From the NCBI RefSeq assembly GCF_047302465.1, contig NZ_CP178621.1, positions 744,001 to 808,000 on the forward strand: DNA of 64,000 nucleotides, given 5' to 3'. The DNA is from JACMRP01 sp047302465. Its GTDB lineage: Bacteria; Bdellovibrionota; Bdellovibrionia; Bdellovibrionales; Bdellovibrionaceae. The notes under the pieces were generated by a model. It was not told the DNA's origin. It was given only the letters and a program-made list of their open reading frames with translations, and did not search any database. The translations under genes were made by a program, and so were the position numbers. Of the stretch, positions 7,767-15,263 are shown piece by piece (the stretch's first letter is position 1; every line of letters begins with the position of its first letter).

Positions 7767-8570
7767 ATGTCTGTTTATCAATTTGAAGATTACAAAGAGT
7801 ATTTTAATAACTGGGTAGAATCTTTGCCGAAGCAAGGGCACGGAGAGTATCGCCGTGTTTCGATGGCCTTGAATGTATCGACAACGATGGTCAGCCAGGT
7901 TTTCAAAGGCGACAAAGAACTGAGTCTAGAGCTTGCTTGTGACCTTTGTGAGTATCTGAATTTGAACGAAGACGAGACGGACTATTTCTTGTTGTTGGTG
8001 GAACATCGTCGTGCAGGTTCAATGAAGCTGCAAAAGCGTCTTCAAAAACAGATCAAAGAGCGTAAAGACAAAGCTCAGAAGTTAGAAAATCGCTTAAAGA
8101 AAGAAACCGAACTTTCGGATCAGCAAAAAGCGATTTTCTACTCTAGCTGGATTTACAGTGGTGTGCGGATCTTGGCGTCTTGCGATGATTTCAACGATGC
8201 CGTCACTATTTCCCAAAGATTGAACCTACCACGCAACCAAGTGCAAAAGATTTTGGACTTTCTATTAACGAACGGCCTGTTAGTTCAGAAAAAGGGCGAG
8301 CTTCAATTAGGAGCCACGAAAACCTTCATTGGCTCATCAGATTTACTGACTGTAAAGCACCATCAGAACTGGCGTTTACAGGGCTTTAATCGCATGGTCC
8401 AAGATGATAGCAAGAATCTATTTTATTCAGGTCCCATGAGTCTGTCGCATGACGTAGCAGAACTAATTCGTCAGGAGCTTTCGAATTTATTAGATAAAGT
8501 GTACAAGGTCGTGCCGCCTTCAAAATCTGAGACGACACGGTGTTTGAATATCGATTGGTTTGATTTCTAA
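7767..8570 (+). CDS. TIGR02147 (DUF4423) family transcriptional regulator
   Basis: The 267-residue protein starts with VYQFEDYKEYFNNWVE and a helix-turn-helix region (RVSMALNVSTTMVSQVFKGDKELS, in pieces RVSMALNVSTTMVSQ and FKGDKELSLELA). A long charged helical stretch follows (residues about 90-125), then a winged-helix-like part with SQRLNLPRNQVQKILDFL. This layout is that of the TIGR02147 family, which is expanded in Bdellovibrio and Fibrobacter relatives. There is no clear ribosome binding site; the operator-like repeat ends 12 bases before the ATG, so the transcript may have a very short leader. It converges on the lipoprotein gene at 8567 with a four-base overlap. Likely target: itself and the operon beginning at 11008. 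Confidence 0.8.
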   Translation: MSVYQFEDYKEYFNNWVESLPKQGHGEYRRVSMALNVSTTMVSQVFKGDKELSLELACDLCEYLNLNEDETDYFLLLVEHRRAGSMKLQKRLQKQIKERKDKAQKLENRLKKETELSDQQKAIFYSSWIYSGVRILASCDDFNDAVTISQRLNLPRNQVQKILDFLLTNGLLVQKKGELQLGATKTFIGSSDLLTVKHHQNWRLQGFNRMVQDDSKNLFYSGPMSLSHDVAELIRQELSNLLDKVYKVVPPSKSETTRCLNIDWFDF

Positions 8571-9370
8571 GGTTGCTCGTAGACGCGGAATCCGCGAGCT
8601 GCCATATAGTCCTCAAGCTCCTGAGCATCGAAGCTATCGACCTTTGTCATGAGCGTGCTCGTAATATCGCGAATCGTTTCATAGTCGTAATCTTCAAGGC
8701 GAATGTCTTTGCCAAGACCGATTGAGTCACCAACATCCGAAGCATTGCGGTACTTTTTAAAGCACGCGCGACGAGCTTCTTTGTATTTAGTGATATCGCC
8801 ATTCGAAAGTCTCATCGAAGAGATCCCCGCCAAGCACTGATCTAAAAGATTTGTAAACTCAAGAAGGCGAACTCCCATAATAAGTTCGTGAAGGATCAGA
8901 GTCTCTTGCTGGCGTGGTTCCATTTTTGCGAACAGAAGATCGTTAATCCAAACTTCCTTCAGTTTTTGAAGCGCGATTTGGTCTGTTCTGAAGCCGACGC
9001 CGATTCTTGCAGCTGGAAGATTTCTAAGCTCTGTCGGGATTAGATACCAAGCGCGCTCTTCAGAGATGTGCAAGATATCCGCGGCAAGTTTTGGAAAGCG
9101 TGTAACCAGTTTATCGATGACTTGGGTTTTGACTCTTAAGTAAGCGGCTTGCTGATTAAGATCGACACGGAAGCTCTCGAGCGGTTTTCCGTCAAGACCG
9201 TTACCGCCGCCGCCGCCGTCAATTCCACCTTCGTTATGACTTGGCGGAACGGGCAAACCGGTTCCGTTTTCATTCACGTAGTGTTTTTCAACGACTTTCT
9301 CTTTGACCGGCTGGCAGGCCGTCAAACCAAGAAGCGTTAGAATGTTGATAATTAAAAGCCAATTTTTCAT
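8567..9370 (-). CDS. Secreted lipoprotein of unknown function
   Basis: The 267-residue protein has a lipoprotein signal peptide ending in LLGLTAC, so Cys19 is the probable lipidation site. A short Gly-rich stretch (GGIDGGGGGNGLDGK) follows, then a folded region of about 190 residues. It contains LILHELIMGVRLLEF, where a single HE pair is present without the full HExxH zinc site. I do not recognise the family. It is the third gene of the operon 11008-8567, with only 6 bases between it and the secreted protein upstream. Its role may be linked to the other lipoprotein of that operon. Confidence 0.75.
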   Translation of the reverse strand: MKNWLLIINILTLLGLTACQPVKEKVVEKHYVNENGTGLPVPPSHNEGGIDGGGGGNGLDGKPLESFRVDLNQQAAYLRVKTQVIDKLVTRFPKLAADILHISEERAWYLIPTELRNLPAARIGVGFRTDQIALQKLKEVWINDLLFAKMEPRQQETLILHELIMGVRLLEFTNLLDQCLAGISSMRLSNGDITKYKEARRACFKKYRNASDVGDSIGLGKDIRLEDYDYETIRDITSTLMTKVDSFDAQELEDYMAARGFRVYEQP

Positions 9371-9376
9371 TTTATT

Positions 9377-9754
9377 TTATCTCGTTACAAATACCCGTTT
9401 TTGCAGCGTTGTCAGGTTGTAAACCTCTTCCGTAAGGGTTCCTTTATTATCTATGCTTTGCAAAACAAGGTGGTTGCTATCAAAATCCAAATAGCCTTGG
9501 GATTTAACGGACTTTTCAGTTTGGCCTTTGGAACTTCCAATTACTAATTCAATATCTTTCATGAAATAAATGGTCTTCGTCGAACTGACTTGAGCCTGAG
9601 GTGCTTTCACCGTCAGGCACAGGTCCCCTTTGCTTGCGCAATTCTGGATCTGAACATTTTGCATCGTAATTTCTGCCGATGCTGTCAGAGCCAGAGGCAT
9701 GGTGACAAGCATCATGCCGAGGGTTTTAGTAAGAAGAGAAGTCCATTGATTCAC
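9377..9754 (-). CDS. Small secreted protein of unknown function
   Basis: The 125-residue protein has a classical signal peptide (MNQWTSLLTKTLGMMLVTMP, then LALTASA) with an AxA-type cleavage site near residue 27. The mature part is about 98 residues, predicted mostly beta, with two cysteines (NCASKGDLCL) that could form a disulphide in the periplasm. It lies between two lipoprotein genes, 9 bases from the upstream one and 6 from the downstream one, so all three are probably one transcript. No family was recognised. Confidence 0.72.
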   Translation of the reverse strand: MNQWTSLLTKTLGMMLVTMPLALTASAEITMQNVQIQNCASKGDLCLTVKAPQAQVSSTKTIYFMKDIELVIGSSKGQTEKSVKSQGYLDFDSNHLVLQSIDNKGTLTEEVYNLTTLQKRVFVTR

Positions 9755-9763
9755 AGTCGTGTC

Positions 9764-11008
9764 CTAGTTCTTTTTCTTTTGTGGAATCTTGCTGATATCA
9801 CCATCTGGGAACAAGCCACCGAAAGTGTTATCAGACCAGCGAGTTACTTGACCATCTTGATCTACAGACTCAGGCAAGATGTTCTTCAAATCTTTTGGCG
9901 GGTTTTTCAAGAAACCAACCAAGTTCACACGGATTTTATCGATTTCGTTGTCTTGTTCATCCTTGATTGGCTGAGTGAATACACCACCCAAAACTTGATC
10001 AAGCATTGCTAAAGACTTCTCTGATGCATCAGAAGTGTCAACACAAAGTCCGTCTTTGAACAAGTAGCCACGGCGTTGATTTGGAGAGTCTACACCTTTA
10101 GGGCATACACGGTCTTGATATTGTTTTGCCCATTTTACTGCGGCACTAGTATCAATTCCAAGCTCAGGGATCAGTTGCAAAGTGTTGTTAGCATTCAACT
10201 TCGCGATGCTTGGCAACGTCTTGTAGTAAGCCAAAGCCTCCGGCGGAGTCATATTCTTAAGCGACTCATTTTTAGAGATTTGCTCAAGTGTGCTGAAGTC
10301 GTAAGCTGTAAAGATCGACCAGTAAAGCATTTCACCGCCAGTAATTTGGCGAAGTGCAATGATATCTGCAGAGTTAATTCTTTTTTGAGCGATCGTCCCA
10401 GTTTCGCAAGTTACGTCGATAGCTCCATCAACTCCATCTTTCCAAGTGCATGAACGAGCAGCTTCTTCATTGATCTCTTTTTCAAAGATATGAGGGTTCA
10501 AGTTCAGAGTCAGTTCCAACGTAGGATTCATTTTCAAGAATTTTCTGAAATCGTTCAAAGCGCCGGTGTAGTCAGACAATACTTTTGCAAGCTGGCTGTT
10601 TGTGTGAATGTCCGCAGGGCCGTCCATCAAGAAAGTTTTTAATGGAGACTCTGGGAATTGCTTTTGCCATCTTTCATGGTCGGCTTTTTGTTTTGGATCT
10701 TTGCTCACCAAAGGAGTGATTCTGCGAGCAATCCCTTTGAAGACCATCAAACGCTTTACAAAGCCTTTATAAAATTGAGCTTTTTTATTTGATGGATCTT
10801 TTTCAAGAGCCATGTCGAACACTTTATCAGAAAGCATGAAAGTGTAGGGGCTTACAAGTTGTTCGCCGGCATCAGCAAGCTCATCAGACTTCATCTGATT
10901 GTTTGCGTGGATCTGCTTTGCTTTTTCTGATTCGGACTTGCTAGAACAAGCTGTTAAAGCAAGAACCAAACTCGTAGCGAGTAGGGTGGTTTTAAAAACT
11001 GTTTTCAT
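9764..11008 (-). CDS. Secreted lipoprotein, helical/TPR-like
   Basis: The 414-residue protein has a lipoprotein signal peptide with lipobox LALTAC, followed by a polar helix SSKSESEKAKQ. The region around residues 50-80 (VFDMALEKDPSNKKAQFYKGF) resembles one TPR unit. The remainder is helical with no motif I can place; cysteines in the middle and near the end may pair. It starts at an ATG with AGGAG six bases upstream and is the first gene of a three-gene operon. The operator-like repeat at 11126-11141 lies about 120 bases upstream, linking the operon to the TIGR02147 regulator at 7767. Confidence 0.75.
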   Translation of the reverse strand: MKTVFKTTLLATSLVLALTACSSKSESEKAKQIHANNQMKSDELADAGEQLVSPYTFMLSDKVFDMALEKDPSNKKAQFYKGFVKRLMVFKGIARRITPLVSKDPKQKADHERWQKQFPESPLKTFLMDGPADIHTNSQLAKVLSDYTGALNDFRKFLKMNPTLELTLNLNPHIFEKEINEEAARSCTWKDGVDGAIDVTCETGTIAQKRINSADIIALRQITGGEMLYWSIFTAYDFSTLEQISKNESLKNMTPPEALAYYKTLPSIAKLNANNTLQLIPELGIDTSAAVKWAKQYQDRVCPKGVDSPNQRRGYLFKDGLCVDTSDASEKSLAMLDQVLGGVFTQPIKDEQDNEIDKIRVNLVGFLKNPPKDLKNILPESVDQDGQVTRWSDNTFGGLFPDGDISKIPQKKKN

Positions 11009-11125
11009 ATCGTATCTCCTGTTTTTCCGTTATGCGGTCTTTAGGGTGCCGCGTTTGTATAAGCTAGTTATAGCCCGCATAACTTTGGGAACACAGATTT
11101 TGTTAGTAAATTGTTTCAACAAATA

Positions 11126-11141
11126 TTAACCAAATGGTTAA
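11126..11141. promoter_or_regulatory. Operator-like inverted repeat before the lipoprotein operon
   Basis: TTAACCAAATGGTTAA has perfect 7-base arms (TTAACCA/TGGTTAA) around AA. The same core occurs at 7737-7754 just in front of the TIGR02147 regulator gene. Its place in the promoter region of the minus-strand operon that starts at 11008 suggests a regulator site. Binding by that protein is inferred from the shared sequence and proximity. Confidence 0.55.
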
Positions 11142-11295
11142 CATTTATCGGCTCAAATCAAATCTATTCTGTTTAAACCGGAAGGATCTATTACAAGGAC
11201 TGTGCCCTGACAAGTGAAGATCTAGTCTCATTTAAATGGATTTGAGCTAGCTCCCATGAAAATGAAGTGGGCAGCAGACGAAGATTGTCAGGCCT

Positions 11296-12024
11296 TTAGG
11301 CTGTTTTGGTCTTCATTTTCAGGTACTTGAGGCGTTCTTTCTCGGGGAATTTCTCGATCGCATATCTAAGAGCCGTACGAGGCATCTTCATTGAGTATGT
11401 GTCTAAGAATTTCTTTTCTACAGCGAGATCGCGATTGCCGATTTCCCGCAGCATCCAGCCCACGGCCTTGTGCATGAGATCGTGTTCATCAAAAAGCAAA
11501 ATCTCTGCGATCTTAAGAGCGTCTTTGAAGTCTTTCTGACGGATAAAATAATAACAAGACAGCATTGCGACTCGCTTCTCCCACAGATCCTTAGAGAGGG
11601 CGAGCTTGTAGAGAATTTTACGATCGCGTTCAAAAAGGTAAGGGCCGCTTAAGTAGGGTGCCGAGGCATCTACCAAGTCCCAGTTATTCACGCCTTTTAA
11701 GTTTTTCATGTAGAACTTAAAGAGCTGCCCTTGAGTTTTTTCGTCCTTCTTTTTCCATGCCTTGTTGAACTGAAGAACTAGGATCATCAAAGCAATAGCG
11801 CGTTCTTCATGGATTTTAGATTTAATGAGCGTCTGAATTTCTTTGAGTGAGAAGTCTTGATACTTTTTGGCGAGAGTTCGGCAGGGCGGGACTTTGATGC
11901 CAGCAAAGATATCGCCCTCGCCATATTCGCCAGGTCCAGTTTTAAAAAAGCGCTGCAGGATTGTAGCATCTGCAGGGCGGCTCAGTTTTTTGAAATCTTT
12001 TTTGAATTCTGCCAAAGTAGCCAT
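11296..12024 (-). CDS. alkD: AlkD-like DNA alkylation repair glycosylase
   Basis: The 242-residue protein matches the AlkD family of HEAT-like-repeat DNA glycosylases, which excise positively charged alkylated bases such as 7-methylguanine without flipping them. Family hallmarks are VNNWDLVDASAPYL near the middle, LWEKRVAMLSCYYFI, and HDLMHKAVGWMLREIG, followed by MPRTALRYAIEKFP. The length is normal for the family. It stands alone; both neighbours are in other operons. The call is made from motifs read by eye. Confidence 0.85.
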   Translation of the reverse strand: MATLAEFKKDFKKLSRPADATILQRFFKTGPGEYGEGDIFAGIKVPPCRTLAKKYQDFSLKEIQTLIKSKIHEERAIALMILVLQFNKAWKKKDEKTQGQLFKFYMKNLKGVNNWDLVDASAPYLSGPYLFERDRKILYKLALSKDLWEKRVAMLSCYYFIRQKDFKDALKIAEILLFDEHDLMHKAVGWMLREIGNRDLAVEKKFLDTYSMKMPRTALRYAIEKFPEKERLKYLKMKTKTA

Positions 12025-12174
12025 GGATCTACAGATCCCATTAAGCTATTGAAATTTCAAGAATTTGTTTAGACTCGTGCGAACAGACTGATTTTGCATA
12101 ACGGACTAAGGTCTGTTGACCCTAGTCGAGGTTCAAGACAAGATAAAGGAATCCTCTGAAAAGGAGTTCTAAGG

Positions 12175-12702
12175 ATGATGAAATTATCTTTTGCCATTGT
12201 TTTGGGTCTGTCTCTTCAAGCCTACGCTGCGATCCCAGCAAAACCTAAATCTCCCGTAGGAAAAATTCTTGTGACTGAAGGTCAAGCAACCGGTGGTGTT
12301 GCTGGCACTGGTTATAGTTTGATGGATTTGCGTCGTACTGCTGATGCAAAGAAAAAAGTAGAACGCATCGTGATTGATTTTGGTGATATGGAAGGAAAAC
12401 CGCAAAAAGGTTTGCCAGCTTATTTCCATGCTGAGCTTAAGAAAAATCCAAATCGCTTGGTTTTGGATTTCAACCAAACTCCGAACAGCCGTTTGGATGA
12501 AGGCCGCTTAGCAAATCGTTTCAAAGATTCTCTTTTCGTGAAAAAGAGTTCTATGATCTTGGATCCTGAAGACAAAGCACTCAATCTAACTTTGGATTTG
12601 GCTCCAGGTACTTTTGCTCGTGTTTTCCAAGTTAAAGGCGAGAAGTCTAGCGCCAAAGTCGTCATCGATCTTTTCACCAAAAGTAAAACTGCTAAGAAAT
12701 AG
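12175..12702 (+). CDS. Secreted protein with AMIN-like beta domain
   Basis: The 175-residue protein has a signal peptide (MMKLSFAIVLGLSLQAYA) and a mature part in which KVERIVIDFGD, NRLVLDFNQTPNS and AKVVIDLFTKSK form the alternating pattern of an AMIN-like beta domain. AMIN domains bind peptidoglycan or secretins and target amidases and pilus proteins to the envelope. The resemblance is by pattern only. A good AAGGAG ribosome site precedes the ATG. The barrel gene at 12712 follows after 9 bases and uses a TTG start, so the two are probably co-translated. Confidence 0.65.
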   Translation: MMKLSFAIVLGLSLQAYAAIPAKPKSPVGKILVTEGQATGGVAGTGYSLMDLRRTADAKKKVERIVIDFGDMEGKPQKGLPAYFHAELKKNPNRLVLDFNQTPNSRLDEGRLANRFKDSLFVKKSSMILDPEDKALNLTLDLAPGTFARVFQVKGEKSSAKVVIDLFTKSKTAKK

Positions 12703-12711
12703 GATCTTCTG

Positions 12712-13449
12712 TTGAAAATCTGGTGCCTGTTTTTTTCTTTACTAGTGCTGACAACTCGGGCGGAAGCCCGGGTTTTTAATATAAATTCAGAAAAGTTCGC
12801 AGGATACTTTTTGGCGACAGGTGGTCCCTCGGCTATTGGACAAAATGCTTTTCTGAATGAAGATGCGACGTCGACGACCTATTCTGCAGACGTGAAGTAC
12901 AACTACACGGGTGAATTTGGATTTTTATACTCGCGCCCCTATGTAAGTATGCGTTTTGGTTTCGAGGTCTTTAAACCGTCCATGCTCAAAGACGTGGTAG
13001 CAAGTAGTGGGGCGACAGAGATCTATAGCCTGAACAGCGACGTCGTAGCGTTTGCACCAAAGCTTGGGATCGAGTTCAATGTTCATAGCACCGCAAATTA
13101 TCGCTCTTTCATTCAGGTGTTTGGTGGCTCGGCGAGTGTTAGCTACAAAAACGATTATACGATTATTAGTTATGGCGGGCAGAGTGATCATTCGGTCTCT
13201 GCAAAGGGGACTACGACCTATTACGGCGGCTCTTTAGGAGTTGAATCCCACATGACAGATACGACCACTTACATTTTTGAATTTGGTTATCGCAAAATGC
13301 TGGTGGACAATCTTAAGTACAGTAAAGACGTGACCACATTCCAAGGCGCACAAACAGCAGGAAGCCCCGTGCTAGATATCGACGGCAATCCTCGCACTCT
13401 GGATTTCAGCGGCGGCTTCATAAGCATCGGCTTCCGCTTTTACCTTTAG
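12712..13449 (+). CDS. Outer-membrane beta-barrel protein
   Basis: The 245-residue protein begins with TTG, 9 bases after the preceding stop and with AGGAT as a modest ribosome site; this start gives a proper signal peptide (KIWCLFFSLLVLTTRAEA). The mature protein shows repeated amphipathic strands (FGFLYSRPYVSMRFGFEVF, cut here as GFLYSRPYVSMRFGFE) and ends in GGFISIGFRFYL, an aromatic C-terminal residue pattern recognised by the BAM complex; the last residue is Leu after Tyr. An eight-stranded OmpA/OmpW-like barrel is likely. Function unknown. It converges on the acyl-CoA ligase gene, 8 bases apart. Confidence 0.75.
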   Translation: MKIWCLFFSLLVLTTRAEARVFNINSEKFAGYFLATGGPSAIGQNAFLNEDATSTTYSADVKYNYTGEFGFLYSRPYVSMRFGFEVFKPSMLKDVVASSGATEIYSLNSDVVAFAPKLGIEFNVHSTANYRSFIQVFGGSASVSYKNDYTIISYGGQSDHSVSAKGTTTYYGGSLGVESHMTDTTTYIFEFGYRKMLVDNLKYSKDVTTFQGAQTAGSPVLDIDGNPRTLDFSGGFISIGFRFYL

Positions 13450-13457
13450 AATACATT

Positions 13458-15260
13458 CTAGTTGTAGAGGTTATCGATTTCTTTTTGATACCGTTGCGTA
13501 AGCACTTTGCGCTTCAGCTTCAATGACGGAGTGAGCTCTCCACCTTCAACTGTAAATTCAGCAGGGACGACAAAGAAGCGTTTGATGCTTTCATAGCTTG
13601 CAAGATCCGCATTAGTCTCTGCAATATGATCACGAATGATATCTTGAACCCACGGACGTTGTACAAGATCAGTCCATTGACTGAAGGTCTCATCGCGCTC
13701 TTTTGCTAAAGCTTGTAGGTGAATCGGATCTACAGTGAGTAGTGCGACAATGTATTTCTTTTGGTCTCCACAAATAAGAGCCTGAGTAACAAGCGGATTC
13801 AATTTGAGCAGGCCTTCCAGTTTTTGCGGAGCCACGTATTTTCCACCAGCAGTCTTAATAAGATCTTTTTTACGATCCGTGATTTTTAGATCGCCACCTT
13901 GCAAGATCGTGCCGATATCGCCGGTATAGAACCAGCCATCTTTGATCACTTCCGCAGTAGCTTCTGGATTTTTGTAGTATTCCTTCATGATTTTGTGGCT
14001 GCGAATCAGGATTTCTCCGTCTTCGGCAATTTTAAATTCCACATCACCAATCGGTCGTCCCACAGAACCGAATCTGTAGTTAAACGGTGTATTCACAGCA
14101 ACCGCAGCCGTTGTTTCTGTCAGGCCATAACCTTCCAGTATCAAAACGCCAGAGGCATGGAAGAAACTAGAAATTTCCTGAGACAGGGGAGCTCCGCCGC
14201 TGATCGCAAAACGCAGGCGGCCACCAAAGGCAGCGCCAACTTTGCCAAGAACCAGTTTGCGGGCTAACTCGTAAGTCGCGAGTAGCTCCAAAGGAATCGT
14301 CTGGTGAGTTAGTTTCAGCTCGGTCACTTTGCGACCAACACCGACAGCCCAAGTGAAGAGTTTCTTTTTCACAGGGGAAGCATCCATTTGTGCTGTAATT
14401 GCTGAATAAATTTTTTCAAAAATACGAGGTACTGAAATCAAGAAAGTCGGGCGAACATCTACAAGATTGCCGCGGATCTTTTCAAGGCTTTCTGCATAGG
14501 CCATTGTAAAGCCGATATAGGCATGTCCCCAATGTTCAATACGACCCAAAATGTGAGCGTATGGAAGGAATGACAAAGACAGATCCGTATCTTCGACATC
14601 GAAGATCGTAAAGGCTTCACTGACCTCGGAAATAACTTGGGTGTGCGTGATCACCACTCCTTTTGGAGTGCCGGTCGTCCCAGAAGTATAAAGCAAAGTC
14701 GCTGTATCGGTATTTTTGAGAGAGCCACAAAGATCTTCGAAGGCCGTTGGATTCTTTTTAAGAAGTTCTTTGCCTTTTTTCTCGAGCATATCCCAAGTGA
14801 TAAATTGCTCGTCATCCAAAGACTTACGGCTTTCGAAGAGAACTACTTTTTCAACAGTCGGGCATTTGTGCTTGATCTCGTCCCAAACACGCAGAAGAGC
14901 GTCGTTTTCTAAAACCAAAACACGTGCTTCTGAGTTATTTAAAATATATTCGACGTCATTGGGTGTGTTGTTTTGATAGATTGAAACCACAACCCCATGA
15001 ATACCCATAGCCGCATAATCTGCGACAGACCACTCGTAACGAGTGTTGGACATGACAGCCACTCGGTCTTTGGGTTTTACACCTAACGATAAAAAGCCAG
15101 CGCCGAAGGTTTCGATGTCTTTGTAGTACTCTGGCCAGGTCTTGTTGACCCAGTCGTTTCCTTTTTTATACATCAATGCTTTCGCGGCCGTTCTTTCGCG
15201 GAACGAAAGAATGCTGTTTCCAAGGGTGGTCGTCGGTGGGGCGGTTCTTTTGCGAGTCAT
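13458..15260 (-). CDS. Long-chain fatty acid-CoA ligase
   Basis: The 600-residue protein is an AMP-forming acyl-CoA synthetase of the FadD15/FAA1-like type. It shows LYTSGTTGTPKGVVI (P-loop), SFLPYAHILGRIEHW, EGYGLTETTAAVAVN and TGDIGTI, then KITDRKKDLIKTAGGKYVAP. It activates long-chain fatty acids to acyl-CoA through an adenylate, at the inner face of the cytoplasmic membrane. The length is normal. It lies three bases after the PEGA kinase gene at 15264, so the two are co-transcribed; whether the kinase acts on it is not known. FadD15-like enzymes occur in several copies in predatory bacteria, so no gene number is given. Confidence 0.9.
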   Translation of the reverse strand: MTRKRTAPPTTTLGNSILSFRERTAAKALMYKKGNDWVNKTWPEYYKDIETFGAGFLSLGVKPKDRVAVMSNTRYEWSVADYAAMGIHGVVVSIYQNNTPNDVEYILNNSEARVLVLENDALLRVWDEIKHKCPTVEKVVLFESRKSLDDEQFITWDMLEKKGKELLKKNPTAFEDLCGSLKNTDTATLLYTSGTTGTPKGVVITHTQVISEVSEAFTIFDVEDTDLSLSFLPYAHILGRIEHWGHAYIGFTMAYAESLEKIRGNLVDVRPTFLISVPRIFEKIYSAITAQMDASPVKKKLFTWAVGVGRKVTELKLTHQTIPLELLATYELARKLVLGKVGAAFGGRLRFAISGGAPLSQEISSFFHASGVLILEGYGLTETTAAVAVNTPFNYRFGSVGRPIGDVEFKIAEDGEILIRSHKIMKEYYKNPEATAEVIKDGWFYTGDIGTILQGGDLKITDRKKDLIKTAGGKYVAPQKLEGLLKLNPLVTQALICGDQKKYIVALLTVDPIHLQALAKERDETFSQWTDLVQRPWVQDIIRDHIAETNADLASYESIKRFFVVPAEFTVEGGELTPSLKLKRKVLTQRYQKEIDNLYN

Positions 15261-15263
15261 AAT

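Noticed and set aside
8567..9370. LILHELIMG in the lipoprotein considered as a zinc protease site
   Set aside because: The motif lacks the second His of HExxH.
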